Positions 20,088-28,234 of a stretch of DNA of 38,606 bases are shown piece after piece. The stretch lies in the NCBI GenBank assembly GCA_945788625.1, contig CALZMQ010000032.1:1-38606 (forward strand), in the 5' to 3' direction. Both the position numbers and the translations under genes were made by a program. Origin of the DNA: an uncultured Woeseiaceae bacterium (GTDB lineage Bacteria > Pseudomonadota > Gammaproteobacteria > Steroidobacterales > Woeseiaceae). The notes under the pieces were generated by a model, which was not told where the DNA came from, did no database searches, and saw only the letters and a list, made by a program, of their open reading frames with translations. The first letter of the stretch is position 1. Every line of letters begins with the position of its first letter.

Positions 20088-21680
20088 CTACCGAATCGGC
20101 GGCGTCTGCCAGTCGGCGGGCAAGTCACCCTGGTCCATGATGATCTCGCGGTGTCCGCTCCACGTACTTATGATGGCCTCCGGTGTACCGATACCCGCAG
20201 CCCTGGGGTCGCCGGCCGGGCCGAACCAGTGGTTCTGCGGGGCGCCGGTAGTACGCGCGCGCATCCCGCAATAGGTGGTTCCATTGACCGTTGCAGACAG
20301 TACCCTGTTCTGGAATACGGCATCCGCGCTGACGACAGCGGCCGTCAGATGATGTGAAATACGCTCCAAAAGTGCCAGGACATCCGGGACGTCGCTATCG
20401 TCATAGGTGCTGATGACCTGGTACGGACCAAAGAGCTCTGTCGTAAGCAGATCGAAATGCGGTCCGCACACGGCTGAGAGAGGTACCCGAACCGCCGTCG
20501 GCTCGTACGCGCCATAGCAGTCCGGAATGCTGTGCCCGGCGAGAGGTGCGCCGCCGAACATGAGCTCTGCGCCGGGGACGTCGAGTACCGCGTCGATATG
20601 AGCCTTGATCTGCTCATTGTTCCACGACAGGACCGGGCCGCTCGTGAGATCCTCAAGGCTGCGACGTGCCGCCAGTTTCTCGAGTTTCGGGAGGAGGGCG
20701 CCGGCCCAGTTTTCGTGCACGAACAAGATGCTCTGGGCAGAGCATTTCTGGCCGGACGCGTTGTAGGCATCCTCATCCGACTGCCATGCGACGTAGTCCA
20801 GCCACTTCTCATCGAAATCCGGGCCGATGATCTTCCAGTCGAACCCTGCGTCTTCGAGCCGCACGGCACCGTTGACCTTCTGGGCAACGGCCTCCGCAAC
20901 GCCGCTCGAACCAGTGAACTGGATCATGCGCACGGTGTCTCGTACCTCGTCGAGCAACTCTCCCATGCGGGTGCCGCGGCAGTGGATAAGGTCGATGTCC
21001 GTGGGCGAAAGGCCACAGTGGATGAGCAGGCGCAGGAATTGCTCGAAGACGATGCTGACTTTCGAGTCCACCTTGACCAGGGGCCGGTTGCCCATGAACA
21101 AAGCCCCCATTGACTGCAGAACCGGGATTTCAAGCGGAAAGTTGAAAGGCGCGATGACGACAACGGGGCCGAACGGCCACCGGTAGCCGCGTGACTCCTG
21201 ACCCGTGGTGTCGCCGGGATTCGAAAAACCGCGGCCGAGAAAGCGCACGCCGTCACCGGCGAAGTTCTCGAGAAATACCCGCGTCACCACCACCTCGTTC
21301 AGGCATTGTTGCCAGCTCTTGGGCATTACTCTTTGTATCAGTCTGGTAAAAAATGCCTCAACGTCCTCGTCTGCGAGCAGCGCCGCGGCCCTCGCACACA
21401 CGCGCCCCAGGTGTACGTAGCGGTCGGTCTTCTTGAGCGGATTGTGCAGCCCGGTTTTCGGGCAGCCCGTAAAGCTCGTCAGAAACGGCTCGATATCCTG
21501 GGTGTCCGGCAGGTCGAGAAATTGTCCGCCGTGCAGGGGATCGGGAATATCCCGGCGAATGTCGCTTGCGCCAACCCACTGGCCGTCTACGAGGTTCATT
21601 GCTACACCCGGTGCGTCGGGGTTCATACTTTTGAACGGGTCCAGGGTTGTAAAATTCTTGATCTTGGCTGTGGTCATCAT
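20088..21680 (-). CDS. aldehyde dehydrogenase, ALDH12-like (delta-1-pyrroline-5-carboxylate dehydrogenase)
   Basis: The 530-residue product is an ALDH superfamily enzyme whose pattern matches the ALDH12 group known from plant mitochondrial P5C dehydrogenase, which oxidises glutamate semialdehyde to glutamate with NAD in proline breakdown. Diagnostic stretches are FGPVVVIAPFNFPLEIPVLQ (170-189), IQFTGSSGVAEAV, RLEDAGFDWKIIGPD with the general-base Glu (about 276), ASGQKCSAQSILF with catalytic Cys (about 313), and TTGAPQNHWFGPAGDPRAAGIGTPEAI near the end. The start could be either of two adjacent ATG codons. No proline dehydrogenase gene is adjacent; instead PiT follows after 12 bases, so the ALDH heads the run ALDH-PiT-DUF47-DUF4956. 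Confidence 0.86.
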   Translation of the reverse strand: MMTTAKIKNFTTLDPFKSMNPDAPGVAMNLVDGQWVGASDIRRDIPDPLHGGQFLDLPDTQDIEPFLTSFTGCPKTGLHNPLKKTDRYVHLGRVCARAAALLADEDVEAFFTRLIQRVMPKSWQQCLNEVVVTRVFLENFAGDGVRFLGRGFSNPGDTTGQESRGYRWPFGPVVVIAPFNFPLEIPVLQSMGALFMGNRPLVKVDSKVSIVFEQFLRLLIHCGLSPTDIDLIHCRGTRMGELLDEVRDTVRMIQFTGSSGVAEAVAQKVNGAVRLEDAGFDWKIIGPDFDEKWLDYVAWQSDEDAYNASGQKCSAQSILFVHENWAGALLPKLEKLAARRSLEDLTSGPVLSWNNEQIKAHIDAVLDVPGAELMFGGAPLAGHSIPDCYGAYEPTAVRVPLSAVCGPHFDLLTTELFGPYQVISTYDDSDVPDVLALLERISHHLTAAVVSADAVFQNRVLSATVNGTTYCGMRARTTGAPQNHWFGPAGDPRAAGIGTPEAIISTWSGHREIIMDQGDLPADWQTPPIR

Positions 21681-21710
21681 CGTCCAGAGGTGCTAGTACG
21701 GGTCGCTGCC

Positions 21711-21739
21711 ATTGTATGAGATGTCACCCGGTTTCAGAA
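21711..21739 (-). promoter_or_regulatory. possible sigma-70 promoter for the ALDH-PiT unit
   Basis: On the minus strand TACAAT (21711-21716) matches the -10 consensus at five of six positions, with a weak TTCTGA (21734-21739) 17 bases upstream as -35. The ALDH start codon lies about 30 bases downstream. The weak -35 suggests activator dependence or a wrong call. Confidence 0.38.
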
Positions 21740-21842
21740 GCATAGCCACCACTGTGGCCACGGGATTTCGTCCGCCCGCCGGGGAGCGTACAGCCTATCA
21801 GGATACTCTGCGATCGTCCGCGTTGCGCCGGAATTGACGGCG

Positions 21843-24518
21843 TTACGTTGTCGGCCTCGTAATCCCAAGACGTTTCATCATGGAGCGCAGCGTACTCGCA
21901 GCAAGGCCGAGCATGGCAGAGGCACCTTCGGGCCCTTCGATTCTCCATCCAGTCTTCTCGAGTACGTCGACAATGTGAGAGCGCTCGGCATCGGAAAGAC
22001 TGGAACTCTTGCGGATTGGCATTGCAGTTGCGACCTCGGGACGACTTGCGGTTGTCTTTGTGGTCTTTGTTGTTTTTGTTGCTTCGGCCGTCCTCAAGGG
22101 AGCAGAGAGTTCCAGAACGGTGCGATCACCCGACGAAATCAACGCGCGTTCGATTACGCCTTCAAGCTCACGAATATTTCCCGGCCACGAGTGTTCCTTA
22201 AACGCTGTGATCATCTCTGCGGATATCGCGTCTATGTTCTTTCCCAAACGTGCTGCATGCTTATGCACAAAGTGCTCGGCGAGCAGCGGAATATCATTTT
22301 TTCGATCTCGCAACGCAGGAAGGTGAATCGGAAACGTATTGATCCGATAATAAAGGTCCGCACGAAATTGGCCCCTGTCGACAGCCTCTTGCAGGTCCCT
22401 GTTTGTCGCCGCAATCAGGCGGACGTCTGCATGCAGGGTTTTGTTGCCGCCGACGCGCTGGAACTCGCCGGCCTGCAGGACCCGCAGCAACTTGCTCTGC
22501 AGCTCGGGCGCCAGCTCTCCCATTTCATCAAGGAACAGCGTGCCCCCATCTGCGACCTCGAAACGCCCCTTTCGCATTGCGTGCGCCCCGGTAAATGCAC
22601 CTTTCTCATGTCCGAACAGCTCGCTCTCGATCATATTCGCAGGCAATGTCGGGCAGTTGATGCACACCAATGGCTTATCGCGTCGAGCACTCGATTCGTG
22701 AATCGCGCGGGCGATCAACTCCTTGCCGGTGCCGGTTTCTCCTTGAATGAGCACGGTACCGTCGGTTGGCGCAACCTTGTCGACCGCCTGCAGAATGCGC
22801 ATGAGCTCCGGGCTCTCGCCGATGATCTCATCAAAACCACGAGCAGTCTTAACCTCTTCTCTGAGGTAGATGTTTTCATCCTGTAGTTGATCCCTGAGTT
22901 GCTCGACCTCAATCATAGCAATCGAGCGTGCATAGGCACCTGCCAGGTTTTCCGACACGAGTTGCAACTCTGCGACGAGTACCTCGCTCCACGGTTGCGT
23001 TCCTTCTACTGTGGAAAAAAGGCAAGTGCCTTCGAGTCTCTCGTCGACAACCAATGGAATGACCAGGACTGAGGACATGCCCCATTCTTGCAACGCCGCC
23101 TGCTCCGCCATGGCCTCCGCGGGCATTTGCGCCACATCATCGATGGCGATCAATCCGCCCTTGAGCAGGCGCTCGGCAAACCACGGAAACCCGGCGCTAT
23201 CGCGATACTCCGGAGGCGTGCTTCCCGCGATTCGCTCCCAGCGATGAATCGCGTTCATCCCTTTGCGTTCTTCGTCAAACCACCACATGCTGATCGAGTC
23301 CAGTGAGTACCGTTCACCGATCCTCTCAAGCGATTGGTGTAAGTTCTCGCCGGCATGAGTCGTTTTCGCGCGCAGCAATTGAGATGAGATGTCGACGAGC
23401 AACGCTTGAGAATCGACTAACTTGCGGATGTCCCGCTCGGCCCGCTTGCGTTCCGTGATGTCGTGAACCGTGCCAATCATACGAATGGCCTGTCCATCGT
23501 CATCGAACGTGACCTCCCCTTGCTCGTGAATGTCTCGCTGTGTGCCGTCCGGGCGTACAATCCTGTGGTCGATTGAATAGTCTTCCGTTCCGGCCAACGC
23601 ACGCAGCACAGCGTCGTTGAGCATCTCCTGGTCTTCAGGATGTACTCGTTCCATGAAAGCGTTGTAGGTCGCCGTGAATTCGTCGGGATCCATCTGAAAC
23701 ATGTGGAATATCTCATCGGACCACCAAAGTTCGTTGGTCGCGATGTTCCAGTCCCAGTTGCCAACGCTGCCTATGCGCTGCGCGTCTCGAAGACGCTCGT
23801 GCGCCAACCTCAGAGATTGATCACGAGCCTCAATTTGACTGAGCATGTTGTTGAAGCCGTTGTAGAGCAAACCGATTTCATCGTCACCGTAACGGAGAAC
23901 ACGAGTGGCATAATCTCCACTGGCAGAGATCTCGCTTGCGGTTTTGGCGAGGTCCAGTATGGGTCTCGATATCAGGCCCTGAAACCACAGGGCGAGAATG
24001 ACGGAGGCCGCTATCAGAACCAGGGCTAATGCGGCAGTGACATACATGCCCTCCCTGAGTTTGCGATCGATTGCCAGCGTAGACGTACGTAAGTAGACGG
24101 TACCAAGGTCTTTGTTCTCGTAAAGGATCGGTTGGTACGTGTGCAGGTGTCCGTCTGCAAAAAAGGCCTGTTCCCTGACGTTTGGCAATTGCGGCGCAGG
24201 CGCCATTCCCGATCTTTGGAACTTCGCAAACAAGTTGCCATTGGCATCATAAACGTATCCACGGTCGATGGACGGAATGGACCGCAATCGCTCGAGGACC
24301 CGCTCCCCTTGCTGTTTGTCGTCAACGCTCAGCGGCACTACAGAGTTGTTGCCAATCAGCTTCGCCTCGAGGACGGCATCCTGTAGCAACGCCGTCTCGA
24401 GAAAACTCTTTGCCTTGATTTGCTCAAACGTGAAGCCGAATACGACAATAGTTGCCGATACCAACAGGATCATCCCGACAATCTTGTTCTTGATGGAGAG
24501 ATTCCTGAAGAGCATCAC
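21843..24518 (-). CDS. membrane-bound sigma-54-dependent regulator (probable CHASE8-HAMP-PAS-GAF-AAA-HTH)
   Basis: A one-component signal-to-transcription protein of 891 residues. A first membrane segment (about 12-30) and a second (about 158-180) bracket a periplasmic domain whose NNSVVPLSVDDKQQGERVLERL and IDRGYVYDANGNLFAKF resemble CHASE8. Then come HAMP (182-235), a PAS fold (250-355) with VHPEDQEML and a PAC-like tail, a GAF domain (about 365-530), and the AAA+ core: Walker A GETGTGKE (593-600), GAFTGA for sigma-54 contact (640-645), Walker B LFLDE (661-665), RADLYYRIN. A linker with three KTT repeats (815-823) leads to a Fis-type HTH (about 845-885). No receiver or kinase domain is seen. 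The start is GTG (24518) or the next ATG, with AGGAAGG upstream. Targets are unknown. Confidence 0.9.
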   Translation of the reverse strand: MMLFRNLSIKNKIVGMILLVSATIVVFGFTFEQIKAKSFLETALLQDAVLEAKLIGNNSVVPLSVDDKQQGERVLERLRSIPSIDRGYVYDANGNLFAKFQRSGMAPAPQLPNVREQAFFADGHLHTYQPILYENKDLGTVYLRTSTLAIDRKLREGMYVTAALALVLIAASVILALWFQGLISRPILDLAKTASEISASGDYATRVLRYGDDEIGLLYNGFNNMLSQIEARDQSLRLAHERLRDAQRIGSVGNWDWNIATNELWWSDEIFHMFQMDPDEFTATYNAFMERVHPEDQEMLNDAVLRALAGTEDYSIDHRIVRPDGTQRDIHEQGEVTFDDDGQAIRMIGTVHDITERKRAERDIRKLVDSQALLVDISSQLLRAKTTHAGENLHQSLERIGERYSLDSISMWWFDEERKGMNAIHRWERIAGSTPPEYRDSAGFPWFAERLLKGGLIAIDDVAQMPAEAMAEQAALQEWGMSSVLVIPLVVDERLEGTCLFSTVEGTQPWSEVLVAELQLVSENLAGAYARSIAMIEVEQLRDQLQDENIYLREEVKTARGFDEIIGESPELMRILQAVDKVAPTDGTVLIQGETGTGKELIARAIHESSARRDKPLVCINCPTLPANMIESELFGHEKGAFTGAHAMRKGRFEVADGGTLFLDEMGELAPELQSKLLRVLQAGEFQRVGGNKTLHADVRLIAATNRDLQEAVDRGQFRADLYYRINTFPIHLPALRDRKNDIPLLAEHFVHKHAARLGKNIDAISAEMITAFKEHSWPGNIRELEGVIERALISSGDRTVLELSAPLRTAEATKTTKTTKTTASRPEVATAMPIRKSSSLSDAERSHIVDVLEKTGWRIEGPEGASAMLGLAASTLRSMMKRLGITRPTT

Positions 24519-24670
24519 GGTTCGACCTTCCTGGTAACGCCCGCCAATTGCTCGAGCGTCAGACCAGCTACTTCCTCGGGATCCATGGCCTGCGACAACA
24601 CCGGCGCGGGCACAGATAGTGCTATCAGGATGGTGACGAATTTGATGGCGCCTGCAGCATTAATCTGCAT
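24515..24670 (-). CDS. 51-residue exported peptide coupled to the sigma-54 regulator
   Basis: A short frame between the repeat region and the regulator. It has a GAGGAG Shine-Dalgarno 7 bases before its ATG, encodes a hydrophobic signal-like segment (IKFVTILIALSVPAPVLSQA, about residues 9-28) and a short mature part with DPEEVAGLTLEQLAGVTRKVEP, and its TGA overlaps the regulator start (CCGTGATG). The mature end loosely resembles the acidic leader 'SLEELLNIEVTSVSK' found just before the plug of many TonB-dependent receptors. Good ribosome site, signal peptide and overlap make it likely real. It could be a periplasmic ligand or accessory of the adjacent sensor domain, or merely a coupling leader. 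Confidence 0.6.
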   Translation of the reverse strand: MQINAAGAIKFVTILIALSVPAPVLSQAMDPEEVAGLTLEQLAGVTRKVEP

Positions 24671-24818
24671 TCAGCGGCTCCTCGACTCGATTCAGTCCCG
24701 GCTAATGGCGCAGTGCACTCGAATAGGGTGTATTTGGGATTTATAACCTATTTTTGGCGCTTTGGCGACAGGCTCCCGTTCGCTATTTCGCGGCTGACAC
24801 GGTCTTGAGTCCATCGAC

Positions 24819-24984
24819 GGGAATGGCGTCCTCGGCAGGATTGACTCGGATCGCCTTTGGGCGATCCTCGGGCCTGCGGCCCGTAATCGTGAGCGATGAC
24901 GTCCAAGACGCTGTCGCGTTTTGTCGAACAGGTTCTCACCTGCCCGGAGCGCCATTCGTGGGGAATGGCGTCCTCGGCAGGATT
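24819..24984. repeat. tRNA-3'-end-bounded structured element beside tRNA-Arg
   Basis: A perfect 24-base direct repeat lies at 24819-24842 and 24961-24984; the right copy covers the last 19 bases of tRNA-Arg (24966-24984) plus five flanking bases. Between them lie hairpins at 24848-24867 (8 bp, TTTG loop), 24869-24883 (6 bp, TGC loop), 24886-24897 (4 bp) and 24905-24922 (7 bp with one G-T pair), then 24929-24956, which on the minus strand is a degenerate copy of the tRNA-Arg 3' end. Order, loops and several bases match the element beside tRNA-Ser (12642-12760). No gene is visible. The layout recalls attL/attR around a tRNA target, but the unit is only about 140 bases. Confidence 0.82.
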
Positions 24985-25042
24985 CGAACCTGCGGCCTAC
25001 GGATTAGGAATCCGTCGCTCTATCCGACTGAGCTACGAGGAC
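24966..25042 (-). tRNA. tRNA-Arg (anticodon CCU), CCA encoded
   Basis: Read on the minus strand, a 77-base cloverleaf: acceptor GTCCTCG/CGAGGAC, D arm with AGCTCAGTCGGATAGAGC, anticodon stem ACGGA/TCCGT around TTCCTAA (anticodon CCT, reading AGG), T arm GCAGG-TTCGAAT-CCTGC, discriminator G and encoded CCA (24966-24968). AGG is expected to be rare in this GC-rich genome, and minor tRNA genes of this kind are frequent integration targets. No clear terminator lies between it and the flanking repeat element. Confidence 0.97.
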
Positions 25043-25082
25043 GTGGGCTGATTCTATCAAACCGCTACGGTGCTGCAATTCA

Positions 25083-25151
25083 TTACAAATTGTAAGGGAG
25101 TGTAACAGTGTCGCCGGATCCATTGTTGCTACTGGTTTCCACTCGTATATT
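25083..25151 (+). promoter_or_regulatory. candidate operator and promoter for the fatty-acid modification operon
   Basis: TTACAA-A-TTGTAA (25083-25095) is a perfect 6-bp palindrome. Downstream, TTGTTG (25123-25128) and TATATT (25146-25151) are spaced by 17 bases and could be a sigma-70 promoter whose start would lie about 25 bases before the first gene. In other bacteria such clusters are controlled by RpoE-ChrR or by a MerR/LitR-type repressor; the palindrome would suit a dimeric repressor, but the regulator is not in the window. Confidence 0.38.
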
Positions 25152-25180
25152 GGGTGCCACTTCAGAGCAGGAGACGACCG

Positions 25181-26230
25181 ATGACACGGGTCGCAGCAAG
25201 AGCTATAGGATGGACAGAGTCGGGACTGGTGCCTGACTCCGTGATTCGTCGAGGCATGAGGCGCTTGCTGGAGCGCAAACTCGTCGAGATTCGTGCCAAC
25301 GATGTCGAGAGTTCAGCCAGGCTGACGGCTGACTTCGTCTCGATGATGCGATCGTCTCCAATCGCACTGGTTCCGGAACTCGCCAACGAGCAGCACTACG
25401 AGGTGCCCGCGGAGTTTTTCGTCCAGGTTCTGGGCGAGAATCGCAAATACAGTTGCTGTTACTGGCCGAAGGGCGTGAGCACATTGGGCGAGGCAGAGGC
25501 GGCTGCGCTTCGGCTTACCGTCGACAGGGCGGGAATATGCGATGGAATGAGCGTACTCGATCTCGGTTGTGGATGGGGCTCGCTGTCGCTGTGGGTTGCC
25601 GAGCATTTCCCGAATGCATCGATTACATCAATCTCAAACTCGCGCACGCAGCGGGAATTCATCGTTGCAGAGGCAGCGCGGCGCGGTATCGAAAACATCG
25701 ATGTCATCGTTTGCGATATGAACGACTTCGAGGCTGGCCGGACATTCGATCGTGTCGTATCCGTCGAGATGTTCGAGCACATGCGCAACTACGACGAGTT
25801 GTTTCGCAGGATCAATGCGTGGCTGGCGCCGGAAGGTCGGTTCTTCATGCACATCTTTTGCCATCGATCGACACCCTATGAGTATATCGACAAGGGTCCG
25901 AGCGATTGGATGAGCAGGCACTTTTTCTCGGGCGGTATCATGCCCAGCGCTGATCTTCCGTTGCATTTTCCCGAGCACCTCAATATCGAGCAGCGTTGGC
26001 TCTGGAACGGCAAGCACTACGGGCAAACCTGTCGCGGCTGGCTGGATCGCATGGACGCGCGCCGGGAATCGATCATGCCAATTCTTGTGTCGACCTACGG
26101 TGCCTCGGAGGCGTTACGCTGGTGGATGCGCTGGCGTATGTTCTTCATGGCTTGCGAAGAACTGTTCCGATTCAGGCGTGGACAAGAGTGGTTTGTGAGC
26201 CATTACTTATTCAGCAAGGCGGGCAACTGA
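25181..26230 (+). CDS. SAM-dependent methyltransferase, Cfa-related (no N-terminal lid)
   Basis: First gene of an eight-gene operon. From ATG 25181 (AGGAG 7 bases upstream) the product has 349 residues; an in-frame GTG at 25154 is less likely. The Cfa/mycolic-acid cyclopropane synthase core is clear: KYSCCYWPKG (about 90, Cys at the position of E. coli Cfa C139), glycine-rich VLDLGCGWGSLSLWVAEHFP (about 124), EMFEHMRNYDELF (E239 equivalent) and FFMHIFCHR (H266 equivalent). It lacks most of the N-terminal domain of canonical Cfa. Likely acts on unsaturated acyl chains of membrane lipids; the product (cyclopropane or methylated chain) cannot be told from sequence. Confidence 0.87.
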   Translation: MTRVAARAIGWTESGLVPDSVIRRGMRRLLERKLVEIRANDVESSARLTADFVSMMRSSPIALVPELANEQHYEVPAEFFVQVLGENRKYSCCYWPKGVSTLGEAEAAALRLTVDRAGICDGMSVLDLGCGWGSLSLWVAEHFPNASITSISNSRTQREFIVAEAARRGIENIDVIVCDMNDFEAGRTFDRVVSVEMFEHMRNYDELFRRINAWLAPEGRFFMHIFCHRSTPYEYIDKGPSDWMSRHFFSGGIMPSADLPLHFPEHLNIEQRWLWNGKHYGQTCRGWLDRMDARRESIMPILVSTYGASEALRWWMRWRMFFMACEELFRFRRGQEWFVSHYLFSKAGN

Positions 26231-26231
26231 C

Positions 26232-26774
26232 ATGAACATGATCATCAATTTCATTGCCTTTCAGATCGGTTGGTTTTCGTCGGTGATTGGTGCGGCCAAT
26301 CAAATGCCATGGCTCGGCCCCCTCGTATTCCTGATGGTGCTCGCGCTGCATTATCGGCAAGCGCGGCGGCCCCAGGCCGAGCTACTGCTGATCATTAGCT
26401 GTGGCGCCATAGGATTGGTTTTCGACAGCATGCTCGTCGTTTGTGGATGGGTCACCTATCCGTCGGGGCTGGTCAGCGACCAGCTCGCACCGTACTGGAT
26501 TGTCACGATGTGGATGCTGTTTGGCACCACCTTGAATCTGTCGATGGGCTGGCTGAAAGGACGGCCGATTCTCGCCGCTGCATTCGGCGCCGTCGGCGGT
26601 CCTGCATCGTACATTGCCGGTCAGAAACTGGGCGGTATCGTCTTTGTGGACTTCAACCCGGCCATGGTGGCGCTGGCGGTCGGCTGGGCGATCTGCATGC
26701 CGCTTCTGCTCATGCTTGCGGAGAGATTCGATGGGATATCCACGGCCATGACGCCACTGGAGGCCCGCGAATGA
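26232..26774 (+). CDS. DUF2878 family membrane protein
   Basis: A 180-residue integral membrane protein with about six hydrophobic segments. It begins MNMIINFIAFQIGWFSSVIGA, and contains ISCGAIGLVFDSMLVVCGWVTYPSGL, APYWIVTMWMLFGTTLNLSMGWL and AAAFGAVGGPASYIAGQKLG, the conserved pattern of DUF2878. These genes are found in clusters with Cfa-like methyltransferases, DUF1365 and a COG2907 oxidoreductase. The function is unknown. It starts one base after the first methyltransferase stop and overlaps the next gene by 4 bases (ATGA). Confidence 0.86.
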   Translation: MNMIINFIAFQIGWFSSVIGAANQMPWLGPLVFLMVLALHYRQARRPQAELLLIISCGAIGLVFDSMLVVCGWVTYPSGLVSDQLAPYWIVTMWMLFGTTLNLSMGWLKGRPILAAAFGAVGGPASYIAGQKLGGIVFVDFNPAMVALAVGWAICMPLLLMLAERFDGISTAMTPLEARE

Positions 26775-27565
26775 ACGTCTACCTGATTGCGCTCGCCGCC
26801 ATACTCGGCGTGGCGGTAGTCGCCTGGCTATACAGCATGCTGATCAAAAACGTCAGCTTTGTCGACAGCTTGTGGTCGCTGTTTTTCCTGCTCGCTGCGC
26901 TGGTATTCGCCGCGAACGCGGATTCGCTTGCGACGCGCGGTCTCGTCGTTCTGGCGCTGGTCGCCATTTGGTCCCTGCGTCTCTCGATCTACATCACGAT
27001 CCGCAACTGGGGCGAGGAGGAGGACTATCGTTACCAGGCGATCCGACAGAACAACTCTCCCGGCTTCGCCATAAAGAGCCTGTATATCGTCTTTGGGCTA
27101 CAGGGCTTGCTGGCGTGGATAGTAGCCGCACCCTTGCTGCCGGCAATCACATCGAGCACGGGGATGGGCATCCTGGATATCTCTGCGATCCTGCTTTGGA
27201 TCGTCGGCTTCGTATTCGAGGCGGTGGGCGACCAGCAGTTGAAGCGCTTCAAGGCCGATTCCGGCAACAAGGGAAAAGTGCTGGACACCGGTTTGTGGCG
27301 TTTCACCAGGCACCCCAACTACTTCGGCGAATTTTGCATCTGGTGGGCTTTCTGGCTGTTTGCAGTTTCGGCAGGCGCATGGTGGACGGTGTTTGCGCCG
27401 CTGCTGATGTCGTTCCTGCTACTCAAGGTGTCAGGCGTGGCCATGCTGGAAAAAAACATTGGCGAGCGGCGCCCCGAATACGCCCGGTACATCAAGCAGA
27501 CTAATGCGTTCTTTCCGGGTGCGCGTCGCGCGCACGACCATTCGAACGAGGTGCAAGCGTCATGA
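26771..27565 (+). CDS. DUF1295 family membrane protein (steroid 5-alpha-reductase-like fold)
   Basis: A 264-residue polytopic membrane protein. The C-terminal half has the signature of DUF1295 (COG3752) and related isoprenylcysteine methyltransferase/steroid reductase folds: DQQLKRFKAD, GKVLDTGLWRFTRHPNYFGEFCIWWAFWLF and ERRPEYARYIKQTNAFFPG. The HPNYFGE segment binds the cofactor in characterised relatives, NADPH in reductases or SAM in methyltransferases. In this cluster a role in reducing or modifying an unsaturated acyl intermediate is plausible but inferred. ATG 26771 is chosen; the frame is open further upstream inside DUF2878. The stop overlaps the next start by 4 bases. Confidence 0.88.
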   Translation: MNVYLIALAAILGVAVVAWLYSMLIKNVSFVDSLWSLFFLLAALVFAANADSLATRGLVVLALVAIWSLRLSIYITIRNWGEEEDYRYQAIRQNNSPGFAIKSLYIVFGLQGLLAWIVAAPLLPAITSSTGMGILDISAILLWIVGFVFEAVGDQQLKRFKADSGNKGKVLDTGLWRFTRHPNYFGEFCIWWAFWLFAVSAGAWWTVFAPLLMSFLLLKVSGVAMLEKNIGERRPEYARYIKQTNAFFPGARRAHDHSNEVQAS

Positions 27566-28233
27566 TACGAACACAAAATCGTTTTTTTTACCGGCGGTCG
27601 ATGCTTGCCGCCCTGGCTATGGCTATTTTTTCCATGCCGCAGGTCGCCGCGACGGCCGCGTCGGAACCCAGGAGCTGGGACTTCTCGGTATTGCTCGACG
27701 GCGACCGAATTGGCTACCACCGATTCGAACTGACTGATGCGGGTGAGGAACGCCGGCTGGTCAGTGAGGCCCGATTCGACGTGCGAGCGCTGTTTTTCAA
27801 CGCGTTTCGTTACCGGCACGAGAACACCGAAATCTGGTCGGACGGCTGCTTGCGGAAGATCGATGCCAGGACGAAGGCGAATGGCAAGAGGCTCACAGTA
27901 ACGGGCAACCAGGTCGAGAGCAGTTTCGTTATCGACAATGGTGACGCAACCTCGGCTTATCCCGAGTGTGTCATGACATTTGCCTACTGGAACCCCAGGT
28001 TTCTGCAGCAACCCAGACTGCTGAACCAGCAGTCGGGTGAGTACCTCGACGTGGATGTCGAGCAGATAGGCAACGAGCTGATCATTGTGCGGGGCCGTGA
28101 AGTGCCGGCGTCCGTGTATCGGCTGACGGCGAAGAAAATGCAGCTCACGCTGTGGTACTCGGAAGACGATGAATGGCTGGCGCTCGAATCGATCGCCAAA
28201 GGTGGACGCACTATCCGTTACGAGCTCACCTGA
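27562..28233 (+). CDS. exported DUF6134 family protein
   Basis: A 223-residue protein with a signal peptide (basic QNRFFYRR, hydrophobic MLAALAMAIFSMP, cleavage near VAATAASE). The mature part is beta-rich with WDFSVLLDGDRIGYHRFEL, FFNAFRYRHENTEIWSDGCLRKIDARTKANGK, CVMTFAYWNPRFLQQPRLLNQQSGEY and a tail LESIAKGGRTIRYEL, the pattern of DUF6134, whose members sit in this same gene cluster. The fold suggests a periplasmic lipid-binding or carrier protein; this is inference. Coupled to DUF1295 by an ATGA overlap and followed by the lipocalin after one base. Confidence 0.78.
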   Translation: MIRTQNRFFYRRSMLAALAMAIFSMPQVAATAASEPRSWDFSVLLDGDRIGYHRFELTDAGEERRLVSEARFDVRALFFNAFRYRHENTEIWSDGCLRKIDARTKANGKRLTVTGNQVESSFVIDNGDATSAYPECVMTFAYWNPRFLQQPRLLNQQSGEYLDVDVEQIGNELIIVRGREVPASVYRLTAKKMQLTLWYSEDDEWLALESIAKGGRTIRYELT

Positions 28234-28234
28234 C

